DNA of 64,000 bases from Halomonas sp. Bachu 37 (GTDB lineage Bacteria > Pseudomonadota > Gammaproteobacteria > Pseudomonadales > Halomonadaceae), in contig NZ_CP137552.1 of assembly GCF_039691755.1 (NCBI RefSeq), forward strand, positions 2,666,001 to 2,730,000, read 5' to 3'. The notes beneath the pieces were generated by a model that saw only the letters and a program-made list of their open reading frames with translations, was not told the origin of the DNA and made no database searches. How positions within the stretch are numbered: position 1 is the first letter of the stretch; every line of letters starts with the position of its first letter. Both the position numbers and the translations under genes were made by a program. This document shows positions 1-9,078 of the stretch, piece after piece.

Positions 1-615
1 AGTATCGGCATCCCACAGACGGCAACCGTCCGGCGAGAACTCATCGCCCAGGATCACCTCTCCCTTGAACAGGCCGAACTCAAGCTTGTAGTCGACCAGC
101 AGCAAACCGCCATGGGCAAACAGGGCCTTGAGAATCTCGTTGACCTTGTAGGTCAGGGTCTTCATCTGTGCCAACTGCTCGGACGTTGCCCAGCCGAACG
201 TTTCCGCCAGCGACTCGTTGATCATGGGGTCGCCCTTGTCGTCGTTCTTCAGGAACAACTCGAAGGTCGGCGGCGTGAGTTCGCTGCCCTCCTCCACGCC
301 CAGGCGCTTGACCAGGCCGCCGGCGGCAATATTGCGCACCACGCACTCCACTGGAATCATGTCCATCTTCTTGACCAGGCTTTCCGTATCGGACAGGCGC
401 TGCTCGAAGTGGGTGGGAACGCCGGCGTCTTCCAGGCGCTCCATGATGAAGGCATTGAAGATATTATTGACCATTCCCTTGCGCGCCAGGGCTTCCTTCT
501 TCTTGCCGTCGAAGGCGCTGGTGTCGTCGCGAAACTGAAGCACCAGCCGATCGGGGTCGTCGGTGGTGTAGACGGATTTTGCCTTGCCGGCGTAAAGTTC
601 TTGACGCTTTTCCAT
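1..615 (-). CDS. purC: SAICAR synthase PurC, C-terminal end cut by window edge
   Basis: Phosphoribosylaminoimidazole-succinocarboxamide synthase, the ATP-dependent step of cytosolic purine synthesis that joins aspartate to CAIR. The frame opens at ATG 615 ([16 protein letters not shown]) and stays open for 205 codons to the window edge, so roughly the last 30 residues expected of a ~237-aa family member are missing. Visible family hallmarks are the AGKAKSVY nucleotide-binding start, the [11 protein letters not shown] loop, the segment [16 protein letters not shown], and [11 protein letters not shown]. It is last in the dapA-bamC-purC order that is conserved in gammaproteobacteria and is transcribed in the same direction as bamC with a 47-bp gap. 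Confidence 0.96.
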   Translation of the reverse strand, partial: MEKRQELYAGKAKSVYTTDDPDRLVLQFRDDTSAFDGKKKEALARKGMVNNIFNAFIMERLEDAGVPTHFEQRLSDTESLVKKMDMIPVECVVRNIAAGGLVKRLGVEEGSELTPPTFELFLKNDDKGDPMINESLAETFGWATSEQLAQMKTLTYKVNEILKALFAHGGLLLVDYKLEFGLFKGEVILGDEFSPDGCRLWDADT

Positions 616-662
616 GGGGGCTCCGAAAGGGAAAAAATCAAAATGCCAAGGGAGACGCGCAT

Positions 663-1637
663 CTAGCGCAGGTAACCGGACACCCGTTCCAGCAATTCAC
701 GCTGATCATCGGCACTGAAGGCACGCTCGCTGTCGTTGACCGCCCGCAGGATCGTCCGATTCTGCCCCGCCGGTTCCAGCTCCAGGCGAATCTGTTGCGA
801 CATCTGGCGCACATCGGGACTGAAGACGATCTCGATCGGGTTGCGATTGCGCTCGGTGAGGGTCTTGTACTCGACCAGGAACGCGTACTCCTCGGGATAC
901 TCGGCAAGCAGCTCACGCTCTTCCTCCTGGGTGAAGTCCAGCGCAAGGTAGTGGCTCAGCTCCGCCCAGACGCGATCGATATCCAGCGGCACGTCGACCT
1001 GCCAACGGTCACCCTCCCGGGTCAGTTCCACAGCCTGCTCGCGATTGAGGCGCTGCGCGGAAAGCGATGACGAGCTGGTGGATGCCACGGCGCTGCGGGC
1101 ACTCAGATGACTTTCGAGAGCCTCAAGACAGTTCGCCAGCGTATTGCCGCCGCGTTCGCAGCGAATTTCACTGCTCCCTTCGCGCAGGCCGCTGGTCAGG
1201 CTCAGGCGGCCCTGGTTGGTCTCGATGACGCCTTGGGTGGCATTGCTGGACTGCACGCCGAGCTGTCGAGTCCGGGCGAAGTGCTCGAGTTGGGGCCAGA
1301 TGCGGCCAGGCTCCTCGGCCACCACCAGCCATTGCCGATCGCCCGCCGACCGACGCTCGACGTAGTCGGGCTGCATGGCGCTGCCGGTGGCCAGGGTTTG
1401 CGGAGCGCGCACTTCGAACGGTTCATCGCGGCGAGGAGCCGTTCGCGTCGCCCGTGGCACCGGCATGGCATCGGTGTAACGGCTCTCGTTTCGGCTCGGC
1501 GGCAGTACCAGGGGTTCTCCGGGTGCCGCCTCCACGTAATCCAGGTTACGGTCATGGTAAAAACCATCCCGCGCACAGCCCGCCAACGACATGGCCGCGA
1601 CCAGGGTCAACGGCATCCATTTCAGCGCAGAGTTCAT
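663..1637 (-). CDS. bamC: Outer-membrane assembly lipoprotein BamC
   Basis: Lipoprotein component of the BAM complex that inserts beta-barrel proteins into the outer membrane. I place the start at ATG 1637 because it has AAGGTGG upstream and gives a proper lipoprotein signal, [21 protein letters not shown], with lipidated Cys21; the longer open frame would put 16 residues before it. The mature part has a disordered stretch followed by two helix-grip-like repeats (around residues 85-180 and 205-320). Length 324 aa compares with 344 in E. coli. Assignment rests on the lipobox, overall pattern and the diagnostic position between dapA and purC; direct sequence conservation in this family is low. 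Confidence 0.88.
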   Translation of the reverse strand: MNSALKWMPLTLVAAMSLAGCARDGFYHDRNLDYVEAAPGEPLVLPPSRNESRYTDAMPVPRATRTAPRRDEPFEVRAPQTLATGSAMQPDYVERRSAGDRQWLVVAEEPGRIWPQLEHFARTRQLGVQSSNATQGVIETNQGRLSLTSGLREGSSEIRCERGGNTLANCLEALESHLSARSAVASTSSSSLSAQRLNREQAVELTREGDRWQVDVPLDIDRVWAELSHYLALDFTQEEERELLAEYPEEYAFLVEYKTLTERNRNPIEIVFSPDVRQMSQQIRLELEPAGQNRTILRAVNDSERAFSADDQRELLERVSGYLR

Positions 1638-1707
1638 CAAGCCACCTTCGTTAAACAGATCGTCACCGGCTACGTATCCCGGCATGAACGCCTACCCGCG
1701 GGCAGGT

Positions 1708-2592
1708 CTAGTCTTCGACCACACCAGCCAGCTGCAGCGCTTCACTGACCGTGGCGTGATATTTTTCCGACAACCAGGTCAACGGCAGACGAATACCGGC
1801 CTCGGCATATCCCATGCGATTCAGGGCCCACTTCACCGGGATCGGGTTGGCCTCGATGCCTAGGTTGGTATGCAAAGGCATCAGCCGCGTGTTGATCTGG
1901 TGAGCCTTGTCGGAATCGCCGGCTATGGCAGCGGTACACAGGTCGTGCATGGCCTTGGGCGCGACATTGGCGGTCACCGAGATGTCACCATGGCCTCCCA
2001 TCAGCATGAAATCACATGCCGTGGCGTCATCGCCGGAGTAGAGCATGAAGCCGCTACCCTTCAGGCGCGAGATCAGATCCTCGGCGCGCTCCAGATTGCC
2101 CGTGGCATCCTTCAGGCCGATGATGTTGTCGACCTCGGCCAAGCGTAGCACGGTTTCATTGTACAAATCGGAGCAGGTACGGCCGGGAACGTTGTAGAGA
2201 ATGACAGGTAACTTGCTGCCCTCGGCCACCGCCTTGAAATGCTGGTACAGGCCTTCCTGGGTCGGCTTGTTGTAGTAGGGGCAGACCGAAAGGCAGTAGT
2301 CGGCACCCACTTCCTCGGCATAGCGGGCAAGCTCCACCGCCTCGGAAGTGGCGTTGGCGCCAGTGCCGGCGATCACCGGGATGCGGCCGTCGACCTCCTC
2401 CACCACGCTGCGAATCACGTCGAAGTGTTCGGCGAACGACATGGTCGTGGGCTCGCCGGTGGTACCGGCAGCGACGATGGCATCGGTACCGTTGTCGAGA
2501 TGAAAGTTCACCAGACGACGAAGCGCCTCCCAGTCGATGTCGCCATTGACCTTCATCGGCGTCGCCAGGGCGACGATGCTGCCTGTGATCAT
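1708..2592 (-). CDS. dapA: 4-hydroxy-tetrahydrodipicolinate synthase DapA
   Basis: First committed enzyme of lysine and diaminopimelate synthesis; condenses pyruvate with aspartate semialdehyde in the cytosol. A 294-aa TIM barrel. Active-site residues fall at the same numbers as in E. coli: Thr44-Thr45 in AAGTTGE, Tyr133 in VILYNVPGR, Arg138, and the Schiff-base Lys161 in GLKDATG. An AGAGGA ribosome site precedes ATG 2592. It leads the dapA-bamC-purC run; bamC starts 70 bp after its stop. Confidence 0.98.
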   Translation of the reverse strand: MITGSIVALATPMKVNGDIDWEALRRLVNFHLDNGTDAIVAAGTTGEPTTMSFAEHFDVIRSVVEEVDGRIPVIAGTGANATSEAVELARYAEEVGADYCLSVCPYYNKPTQEGLYQHFKAVAEGSKLPVILYNVPGRTCSDLYNETVLRLAEVDNIIGLKDATGNLERAEDLISRLKGSGFMLYSGDDATACDFMLMGGHGDISVTANVAPKAMHDLCTAAIAGDSDKAHQINTRLMPLHTNLGIEANPIPVKWALNRMGYAEAGIRLPLTWLSEKYHATVSEALQLAGVVED

Positions 2593-2760
2593 TCAATCAT
2601 TCCTCTATGCAGAGACTCGCTGACAAAAAGCTGGCGCAGCGTACGAACGACGCCCTGCCGTCATGTAGAACGCAAATGGTACTCAGGCCGTTCAAGCCTG
2701 TACAGCATCAACCGGACATTACCGCCACAATGGGCAACGCCGGGCCTGCCGGCGGCAACT

Positions 2761-2789
2761 TTGACAGTCGGGCGTCGGTTGCGTGTAAT
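2761..2789 (+). promoter_or_regulatory. Sigma-70 promoter for bcp
   Basis: Exact -35 TTGACA (2761-2766), a 17-bp spacer, and -10 TGTAAT (2784-2789, five of six consensus bases). Predicted transcription start near 2796 leaves a leader of about 27 nt before bcp at 2823. It is the only close consensus match I noticed in the 230-bp region between divergent dapA and bcp. Confidence 0.7.
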
Positions 2790-2822
2790 CGACACCTGAC
2801 TTAACAGCCATCAGGAATCTTC

Positions 2823-3296
2823 ATGACCATCACCATCGGCCAATCCGTACCCGACTTCTCCGCTCCCGCCACCGGCGACACTACCTTCAACCTGTCCGAT
2901 TACATGGGCAAGCAGGTGGTGATCTACTTCTACCCCAAGTCCAATACGCCGGGTTGCACCACCGAAGGCGGCGACTTCCGAGATCGCAAGGTGGACTTCG
3001 ATGCTGCCAATACCGTGGTCGTCGGTGTGTCGCGCGACGGTATTCGCGCCCAGGAAAACTTCAAGGCCAAGCACGACTTCAACTTCCTGCTGCTGTCCGA
3101 CAAGGATGAGGCGGTCTGCAAGATGTTCGATGTCATCAAGCTCAAGAAACTCTACGGCAAGGAGCACCTGGGCGTCGTCCGCAGCACCTTCCTAATCGAT
3201 AGTGAGGGGCGTTTGGCGCAGGAGTGGCGCGGCGTCAAGGTCCCGGGCCATGCGCAGGAGGTGCTGCAGGCGGCCCAGGCGTTGAATGACCACTGA
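2823..3296 (+). CDS. bcp: Thiol peroxidase / peroxiredoxin Bcp
   Basis: 157-aa AhpC/TSA-fold peroxiredoxin that reduces hydrogen and organic peroxides in the cytosol. The peroxidatic site is intact: YPKSNTPGCTTE with Cys45. The second cysteine found five residues later in E. coli-type Bcp is replaced (TTEGGDFRD); the only other cysteine is Cys99 (EAVCKMFD). This suggests a 1-Cys mechanism, or resolution by Cys99 or an outside thiol; that is inference. It lies divergent from dapA, its usual neighbour in this class, and is convergent with the perM gene. Confidence 0.94.
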   Translation: MTITIGQSVPDFSAPATGDTTFNLSDYMGKQVVIYFYPKSNTPGCTTEGGDFRDRKVDFDAANTVVVGVSRDGIRAQENFKAKHDFNFLLLSDKDEAVCKMFDVIKLKKLYGKEHLGVVRSTFLIDSEGRLAQEWRGVKVPGHAQEVLQAAQALNDH

Positions 3297-3325
3297 GCCG
3301 TAGAGGCACCGGGGCTAGCCTGGGG

Positions 3326-4429
3326 TCAAAAGCCTTGGCTGGATGAGTCGGTATGCAGCGCCTCCTGGCGCCCTTGCAATCCCCGAGGCCAGGCATAGAC
3401 CAGCGCCTTGAGCAGCGTCGCCAAGGGAATGGCGAAGAAAATTCCCCAGAAGCCCCAGATGCCACCGAAGAACAGCACGGCGACAATGATCGATACCGGA
3501 TGGAGATTGACCGCTTCCGAAAACAGAACCGGCACCAACACGTTGCCATCCAGCGCCTGGATGATGCCATAGGCGACCAACACATAGGCGAACTGCTCGC
3601 TGAGGCCGAAATGGAAGCCCGCCACCGCCGCCACCGGGAGAGTCGCCACGGCCGCCCCGATGTAGGGCACCAGAACGGAAAACCCTACCAGCACCGCCAG
3701 TAACGCCGAGTAGGGAACGCCGAAAAAGGCGAAGGTAATGAAGCTCACCGTACCGACGATAATGATCTCGATGAACTTGCCACGGACGTAATTGGCGATC
3801 TGGGCGTCCATTTCATCCCACACGCGCACCATCAAGCCGCGCTTGTTGGGCAGGAGCGAGAGCGTAAAACCCACCAGGGTACGGCGATCCTTGAGCATGA
3901 AGAACACCAGGATCGGCACCAGCACCAGATAGATGATCAGCCCGAGGATATTGCCCAGCGAGGCCAGCGACAGGGACAACGCCCGCTGGCCCAGCTGGCT
4001 GATTTCGCGGCTGGCCACCCCGATCCAGCTCTGCATCTGGTCGGGTGTCACCAGATTGGGATAACGCGTCTGAAGCTCATCCAGCCACTGCTGGCCACTG
4101 GCGAACATGCGAGGCATCTCCTGCACCAGGCCGACCAGCTGATTCCAGATCAGCGGCATGAGAATCAGCGCCAGCGCCAGCAGGACGCTCAAGAACCCGA
4201 GAAAGACGACAATCACCGCCGCCAGAGGGGGCAAGCCGCGCCGGGTCAGGGCATTGACGCCACCCTGAAGCAGAAAGGCAATCACCAGCGAGGTAAAGAA
4301 AGGGGCCAGCATGCGCCCGAACAGGATCACGCCGGCGAAACCACCCACTAGAACCAGTAGCAGGATGATCGCCTCCTCATCGGAGAAATAGCGATCCACC
4401 CATCCGTTGAATAGCGCACGCACGGTCAT
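3326..4429 (-). CDS. AI-2E/PerM family inner-membrane permease
   Basis: 367-aa polytopic protein of the AI-2E transporter (PerM/YdiK) family. The N-terminal half carries hydrophobic segments (about residues 15-100), then an amphipathic domain around residues 105-155, then further membrane spans ending near residue 345. The segment GVPYSALLAVLVGFSVLVPYIGAAVATLPV is characteristic. Substrates for this family are poorly defined; some members export autoinducer-2 or act in Na+/H+ exchange, and nothing here decides between them. Its ATG overlaps the stop of the upstream TusA-like gene (ATGA), so the two are translationally coupled. Confidence 0.87.
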   Translation of the reverse strand: MTVRALFNGWVDRYFSDEEAIILLLVLVGGFAGVILFGRMLAPFFTSLVIAFLLQGGVNALTRRGLPPLAAVIVVFLGFLSVLLALALILMPLIWNQLVGLVQEMPRMFASGQQWLDELQTRYPNLVTPDQMQSWIGVASREISQLGQRALSLSLASLGNILGLIIYLVLVPILVFFMLKDRRTLVGFTLSLLPNKRGLMVRVWDEMDAQIANYVRGKFIEIIIVGTVSFITFAFFGVPYSALLAVLVGFSVLVPYIGAAVATLPVAAVAGFHFGLSEQFAYVLVAYGIIQALDGNVLVPVLFSEAVNLHPVSIIVAVLFFGGIWGFWGIFFAIPLATLLKALVYAWPRGLQGRQEALHTDSSSQGF

Positions 4430-4725
4430 GGTGTTGTATCTCCACCCTTGCGAATCCAGTAATGGTACATCTCGCCGGACCTCTCGCGGGCTTCGAGTTC
4501 ATGAGGACTTTGCTGGGTAAACGAGGCGAAATCCCGCCATGAGCCGGCATCAGTGGCCTGCACTTCAAGCAGTTGCCCTGGGGCAAGGCGGCTCAGAGCC
4601 TGCTTGGCCTTGAGCAGTGGCAAGGGACACGCCAGCCCACGGGCATCCAGGACCGCATCGGGTTGCCGGGTCCCGTCATCTGCAGAACGCGGTTGCACAG
4701 ACCCCGAAGTCGGTTGCACAGTCAT
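4426..4725 (-). CDS. TusA/SirA-family sulfur-carrier protein
   Basis: Small cytosolic protein of the TusA (SirA/YedF) fold. I choose ATG 4725 (99 aa) because GGGAG lies seven bases upstream; a longer in-frame reading to 4797 would add a hydrophobic run unlike the family. The signature LDARGLACPLPLLKAKQAL holds the CPxP motif with persulfide-carrying Cys33. A roughly 20-residue polar N-terminal tail precedes the domain. It overlaps the PerM-like gene by four bases and sits opposite bepA, an arrangement I recognise from pseudomonads. Function (sulfur relay versus redox control) cannot be settled from sequence. Confidence 0.87.
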   Translation of the reverse strand: MTVQPTSGSVQPRSADDGTRQPDAVLDARGLACPLPLLKAKQALSRLAPGQLLEVQATDAGSWRDFASFTQQSPHELEARERSGEMYHYWIRKGGDTTP

Positions 4726-4845
4726 AGATACTCCCGTGAGAATGCCAGCTAAGGCAACGCTTGCCAGGTTAAAGAAACCTTTGCGATTTAACGGCACTTG
4801 AGCCGATGAATCAATGTCATAACGCTAGACTTCGTATTCACCATC

Positions 4846-6318
4846 ATGAGGATGGCCATGTTGCGCCTTTACGCCGCTCGATTCCGCCTCGGTTTTATTG
4901 CTCTTGCTTTATGGCTTTTCAGCACCGGCCTTGCCGCCTTCGACGAAAGCGGCCTTCCCAGCCTGAGTACCAGCGCTACCCAGGCCGCCGGCGACGAAGA
5001 GCACCGGCTGGGGCGTGCCTGGCTGCGCCAGTTTCGTGCCCAGGCACCCGAATGGCAGGATCCCATTACCCAGGCCTACATCGAAACCCTGATAGCCCGC
5101 TTGCTACCCCACAGCTCGTTAGGTGATATACGCACCAGCGTGGTGCTGGTGGACAGCCCCTCGCTGAATGCTTTTGCGGTGCCGGGCGGCATTATCGGCG
5201 TCAACGCCGGGCTGTTCGCCTTCGCCGACGAGGAAGGCGCCTTCGTCTCGGTCCTGGCTCACGAGCTGGGCCATCTTTCCCAACGCCACTACGCACGCGG
5301 CACCGCCCGGGCGGAACAGACCCAGTTCCCGGCCATGGCCGCCATGCTGGCAGGCATGGTGATCGCCGCCAGTGGTGGCGGTCAGGCCGGCCTTGCCGCC
5401 GCGGTGAGCTCCCAGGCCGCCCTGATCCAGGATCAATTGACCTATTCGCGGCGCTTCGAGCAAGAGGCGGATCGAGTCGGCTTGCAGGCAATGGCCAGCG
5501 CCGGCTTCGACCCCGAATCCATGGTACAGATGTTTCGTGCCATGCAGCGCATGGCCAGCCTGCAAGGGGGCACGCCACCGGAATTCCTGCTCACCCACCC
5601 GGTTTCCGAGTCGCGCTTGAGCGACGCCCAAGCGCGTGCCTCTCAGCTCAGCCATTCGGCAACACAGGATAACGAACCGCATTATTCGTTACTGCGGGCA
5701 CGGGCGCTATACCACATCCATCAGAGTAACCCCCAGCAGGCCGCCTCCCGGCTTGCCGAAAACGGCGACGACAACGGGTTCGCCAAGCGCTATCTGGAAG
5801 CCCTGACCCAGGCCGGCGCTGGACGCACCGATAGCGCCCTGCAACAACTCGACCGGTTGGCGCGCGAGCTGCCCGATCTCACCATGCTGCCCGCCTCCGC
5901 CGCCGAAGTGGCGCTCAAGGCGCGCCGTTATGACGAAGCCATCGAGCGCAGTCGACGCCTGCTGAGGTGGGTTCCCGATTATCTTCCGGCCCAGATGTTC
6001 CTTGCCGAAGCACTGCTGCAGAACGACCCGAATGAGGCTTATCGGGTTCTTCGCGATATCACCCAGCGTTACCCGGAGAATCCCCAGGCGTTCAGTTTCC
6101 GGGCCGAAGCCGCCGGGCGCAGCGGAAAGGAAGCCTGGGGACATATCGCGCGCGCGGAGTACCTTCAGCTTACCGGTCGCATCGATCGTGGTATTCACCA
6201 GCTGGCCATCGCCAAGGACGTGGCCCAGCAGCAAAACGATCAACAAGCCCTCGGCCGCATCGAGCAGCGCCGCGAGGACTTCATCACCTACCGGGAAACG
6301 ATGGAAAAGTTCGAATAG
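4846..6318 (+). CDS. bepA: Periplasmic M48 metalloprotease/chaperone BepA
   Basis: 490-aa BepA (YfgC) type protein that helps mature or degrade outer-membrane proteins such as LptD. A signal peptide covers about residues 1-31 (ending TGLAAF). The zinc site is HELGH at 139-143, with the third ligand in EQEAD around residue 205. A C-terminal TPR region runs from about residue 275 to the end. Three in-frame ATGs (4846, 4852, 4858) could start it. The last codons and the stop are tandemly triplicated (see the repeat at 6306). Confidence 0.93.
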   Translation: MRMAMLRLYAARFRLGFIALALWLFSTGLAAFDESGLPSLSTSATQAAGDEEHRLGRAWLRQFRAQAPEWQDPITQAYIETLIARLLPHSSLGDIRTSVVLVDSPSLNAFAVPGGIIGVNAGLFAFADEEGAFVSVLAHELGHLSQRHYARGTARAEQTQFPAMAAMLAGMVIAASGGGQAGLAAAVSSQAALIQDQLTYSRRFEQEADRVGLQAMASAGFDPESMVQMFRAMQRMASLQGGTPPEFLLTHPVSESRLSDAQARASQLSHSATQDNEPHYSLLRARALYHIHQSNPQQAASRLAENGDDNGFAKRYLEALTQAGAGRTDSALQQLDRLARELPDLTMLPASAAEVALKARRYDEAIERSRRLLRWVPDYLPAQMFLAEALLQNDPNEAYRVLRDITQRYPENPQAFSFRAEAAGRSGKEAWGHIARAEYLQLTGRIDRGIHQLAIAKDVAQQQNDQQALGRIEQRREDFITYRETMEKFE

Positions 6319-6348
6319 GTAAAGTTCGAATAGAAAAAGTTCGAATAG
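6306..6348 (+). repeat. 15-bp tandem triplication across the bepA stop codon
   Basis: Three copies of AAAGTTCGAATAG start at 6306, 6321 and 6336, an exact 15-bp period. Because the period is a multiple of three, each copy repeats in frame the final residues KFE followed by TAG, giving three successive in-frame stop codons. Confidence 0.95.
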
Positions 6349-6369
6349 CGAGCCACCCCATGAAACAGG

Positions 6370-6391
6370 ACCGGCACCGCAAGGTGCCGGT
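6370..6391. terminator. Hairpin between convergent bepA and nadA
   Basis: Perfect 9-bp inverted repeat ACCGGCACC / GGTGCCGGT around a GCAA loop, five bases past the nadA stop. Only a three-T run follows on the nadA strand, so it is a plausible but weak intrinsic terminator serving nadA and perhaps bepA. Confidence 0.55.
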
Positions 6392-6396
6392 GGGGC

Positions 6397-7425
6397 TCAG
6401 GCGTTGAAAGCCAGCATGCGTTCGAGAGGCTTGAGCGCTTCTTGCCGCAGCTCGGCGTCGACATGGATCTCGCCGCTGCCCTCGCGCAGGGCGCCGGCCA
6501 GGTTATCCAATGCGTTCATGGCCATCCACGGGCAGTGCGCGCAACTGCGGCAGGTCGCGCCGTTGCCGGCGGTGGGTGCTTCGAACAGGGTCTTTTCCGG
6601 CACGGCCTGCTGCATCTTGAAGAAGATGCCGCGATCGGTCGCCACGATCAGCTTGTCGTTAGGAAGCTCCTTGGCCGCCTTGATCAGCTGCGAAGTGGAA
6701 CCGGCGACATCGGCAAGCTGGACCACAGGCTCGGGCGATTCCGGATGCACGAGTACCGCTGCGTCCGGATACAGGCGCTTCAGATCTTCCACACCTTTGG
6801 CCTTGAACTCCTCGTGGACGATACAGGCGCCGTCCCACATCAGCATGTCGGCGCCGGTCTTTTTCTGGATGTAGCCGCCCAGGTGCTTGTCGGGGGCCCA
6901 CAGAATCTTCTCGCCTCTTGCCTGCAGGTGTTCGATCACTTCCACTGCGATAGAGGAGGTCACTACCCAGTCGGCACGCGCCTTGACCGCTGCCGAGGTG
7001 TTGGCATAGACCACCACGGTGCGGTCGGGGTGCTGATCGCAGAAGGCGCTGAATTCATCTGCCGGACAGCCGATATCCAGCGAGCACGTCGCTTCCAGGG
7101 TCGGCATCAACACACGCTTTTCCGGCGACAGGATCTTGGCGGTCTCGCCCATGAAGCGAACTCCCGCCACCACCAGGGTGGTTGCATCATGGCGAGCGCC
7201 GAAACGCGCCATTTCCAGGGAGTCGGCGACACAGCCGCCGGTCTCCTCAGCCAATTGCTGGATGGCGTCATCGGTATAGTAATGCGCCACCAGGACAGCG
7301 TTATGCGCTTTCAGCAACCCCTTGATCTCTTCCACGCGGGCGTGGTCTTCGGCGGGGATGCGCGTGGGACAATAAGGGCTGGGTAGCTGAGTACGTAACT
7401 CGGCTTGAGTCGTCATAATAGTCAT
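6397..7425 (-). CDS. nadA: Quinolinate synthase NadA
   Basis: Fe-S enzyme of NAD synthesis that condenses iminoaspartate with dihydroxyacetone phosphate. Start placed at ATG 7425 (342 aa), with ATG 7416 equally possible; neither has a strong ribosome site, and the open frame to 7476 has no homologous look. Family features are [12 protein letters not shown] near the N terminus, the cluster ligands in [20 protein letters not shown] and the C-terminal [13 protein letters not shown]. It ends against bepA, convergently. The 230 bp upstream contain no promoter I would defend. Confidence 0.95.
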   Translation of the reverse strand: MTIMTTQAELRTQLPSPYCPTRIPAEDHARVEEIKGLLKAHNAVLVAHYYTDDAIQQLAEETGGCVADSLEMARFGARHDATTLVVAGVRFMGETAKILSPEKRVLMPTLEATCSLDIGCPADEFSAFCDQHPDRTVVVYANTSAAVKARADWVVTSSIAVEVIEHLQARGEKILWAPDKHLGGYIQKKTGADMLMWDGACIVHEEFKAKGVEDLKRLYPDAAVLVHPESPEPVVQLADVAGSTSQLIKAAKELPNDKLIVATDRGIFFKMQQAVPEKTLFEAPTAGNGATCRSCAHCPWMAMNALDNLAGALREGSGEIHVDAELRQEALKPLERMLAFNA

Positions 7426-7658
7426 CGTGTCTACCACTGTGACGGGCAGGGGCTCCCCCTGCATGGCACCAGGCACGTCGGCATGCGCTCCGCACGCTGC
7501 GTGCAGCTAGACGGCAGGCCGTTGCGTCTCTCGCCGTGGCCCACCGCTGAATCTCGTTCACTTGCATTGGACCATTGTGGTGGGAATTCGTTGCTCGGTG
7601 CAAGCGCTACGTGGCGCCGGGACCGTCCACCAGGACTATGCCCTTAGCCGCAACGCAA

Positions 7659-7690
7659 AACGCCCCTGACAGCAAGCTGCCAGGGGCGTT
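7659..7690 (-). terminator. Intrinsic terminator of the tRNA-Lys transcript
   Basis: On the minus strand, 10-bp arms AACGCCCCTG and CAGGGGCGTT enclose a loop and run into TTTT, starting six bases after the 3' end of the second tRNA-Lys. Confidence 0.82.
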
Positions 7691-7695
7691 GAATC

Positions 7696-7771
7696 TGGTG
7701 GGTCGTGTAGGATTCGAACCTACGACCAATTGGTTAAAAGCCAACTGCTCTACCAACTGAGCTAACGACCC
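7696..7771 (-). tRNA. tRNA-Lys (anticodon UUU), distal copy
   Basis: 76-nt cloverleaf read on the minus strand: acceptor GGGTCGT pairs with ACGACCC, D arm TAGCTCAGTTGGTAGAGC, anticodon loop CTTTTAA, T loop TTCGAAT, and an encoded CCA end. It is identical base for base to the copy at 7840. Confidence 0.98.
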
Positions 7772-7839
7772 TGACGTGATCGTTACTTGGTAACGTATAC
7801 ACGTGACGCACACAGACGTTTCTACAGAAACGTGTCGGA

Positions 7840-7915
7840 TGGTGGGTCGTGTAGGATTCGAACCTACGACCAATTGGTTAAAAGCCAACTGCTCTACCAA
7901 CTGAGCTAACGACCC
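7840..7915 (-). tRNA. tRNA-Lys (anticodon UUU), proximal copy
   Basis: Same 76-nt sequence as the distal copy, including encoded CCA, separated from it by 68 bp. First gene of a two-tRNA transcript driven by the promoter at 7932-7960. Confidence 0.98.
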
Positions 7916-7931
7916 TTCCGAACGGGGGCAG

Positions 7932-7960
7932 ATAATACGTATCCGCCCCGGTCATAGCAA
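7932..7960 (-). promoter_or_regulatory. Promoter of the tRNA-Lys pair
   Basis: Minus strand: -35 TTGCTA (7955-7960), 17-bp spacer, -10 TATTAT (7932-7937). The following bases CTGCCCCCG form a GC-rich discriminator of the kind associated with stringent control of stable RNA promoters. The first tRNA begins 17 bases after the -10. Confidence 0.75.
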
Positions 7961-8019
7961 GGACTTTTTGCTGTTTTTACTATTTTATTGTTTGATTGTT
8001 TTCCTGTTTCAGCGCTGAC

Positions 8020-9078
8020 TCAATGGCGCTTGGGCTTGCGCATTGCCTGCACGGGACGGCGCTTGTGCTTGTCCCGGCTCCAGCGATTCTTCTCGTCGGG
8101 GGTGAGTTCGGGCACCTTGCGCGACTCAAGCCCCGACAGGCCCGCCAGGTCGTCCACCTCATCCTGGGAAAGCTCGACCCATTCACCCGCCTTGGCCCGC
8201 TTGTCGAGGAAGATATTGCCATACCGCACGCGCTTCAAGCGGCTGACGGTGAGTCCCTGGGACTCCCATAGCCGACGCACTTCACGATTGCGCCCTTCGA
8301 GGATGACCACGTGGAACCAGGTGTTGATCCCCTCGCCGCCGAACTCCTGCACATCGGTAAAGCGTGCCGGGCCGTCTTCCAGCATGACGCCCTCGACCAT
8401 GGCCACGAGATGCTCCTTCTTGACCTCTCCCATCACGCGGACGGCGTATTCCCGCTCGACCTGGGTCGAGGGGTGCATCAGGCGGTTGGCCAGCTCGCCA
8501 TCGGTAGTGAACAACAACAGTCCGCTGGTATTGATATCCAGACGACCGATGGCGATCCAGCGCTCGCCCTTGAGACGCGGCAGACGCTCGAACACGGTGC
8601 GCCGCCCTTCGGGGTCCTTGCGCGTACACAATTCGCCTTCGGGCTTGTTGTACATGATCACCCGGCGCGGCACGTCATTTTCGGCGCGTAGCGAGACCAG
8701 GCGTTCATCGAAGCTCACCCTGTCGCGCATTTCCACCCGGTCGCCAAGCTTGGCCACCTGACTATTGACCTTGACGCGGCCATCGGCAATGGCGGTCTCC
8801 ATTTCGCGTCGAGACCCCAGCCCGGCGCGAGCCAGGACCTTCTGCAGCTTTTCGCTGCTGTTGGGCTTGACCGCCGCATCATCCTTGGGGACGCCAGTAG
8901 GGTCAGCCTTGGCCGCATCAACCCTGGCCGTCTTCGCCTTGCCGCCGGTGGGCTTGGCGGTGGACTTGCTGCTGTGTGGCTTGTGACTGCCATGCGACTT
9001 GTCGCTGCTACGTGTCTTGTCACGATTAGGTGTCTTGTCGCTGCTACGTGTCTTGTCACGGTTAGGTGTCTTGCTCAT
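8020..9078 (-). CDS. rluB: 23S rRNA pseudouridine synthase RluB
   Basis: RsuA/RluB/E/F-family pseudouridine synthase, expected to modify the A-loop helix 90 region of 23S rRNA (U2605 in E. coli). Start ATG 9078 (352 aa) with AGGT upstream. After a lysine/serine-rich disordered head of about 70 residues comes an S4 domain ([17 protein letters not shown]) and the catalytic core with Asp in [12 protein letters not shown], then [12 protein letters not shown] basic tail follows. The head contains a 36-bp internal duplication. It overlaps the 3' end of scpB by 17 bp, so the three genes scpA-scpB-rluB form one operon. Confidence 0.94.
   Translation of the reverse strand: MSKTPNRDKTRSSDKTPNRDKTRSSDKSHGSHKPHSSKSTAKPTGGKAKTARVDAAKADPTGVPKDDAAVKPNSSEKLQKVLARAGLGSRREMETAIADGRVKVNSQVAKLGDRVEMRDRVSFDERLVSLRAENDVPRRVIMYNKPEGELCTRKDPEGRRTVFERLPRLKGERWIAIGRLDINTSGLLLFTTDGELANRLMHPSTQVEREYAVRVMGEVKKEHLVAMVEGVMLEDGPARFTDVQEFGGEGINTWFHVVILEGRNREVRRLWESQGLTVSRLKRVRYGNIFLDKRAKAGEWVELSQDEVDDLAGLSGLESRKVPELTPDEKNRWSRDKHKRRPVQAMRKPKRH
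8999..9070 (-). repeat. Two 36-bp tandem copies in the rluB 5' region
   Basis: Units 8999-9034 and 9035-9070 differ at one base. They encode the repeated peptide pattern [12 protein letters not shown] in the disordered head of RluB and also lie at the tail end of scpB in another frame. Confidence 0.92.
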
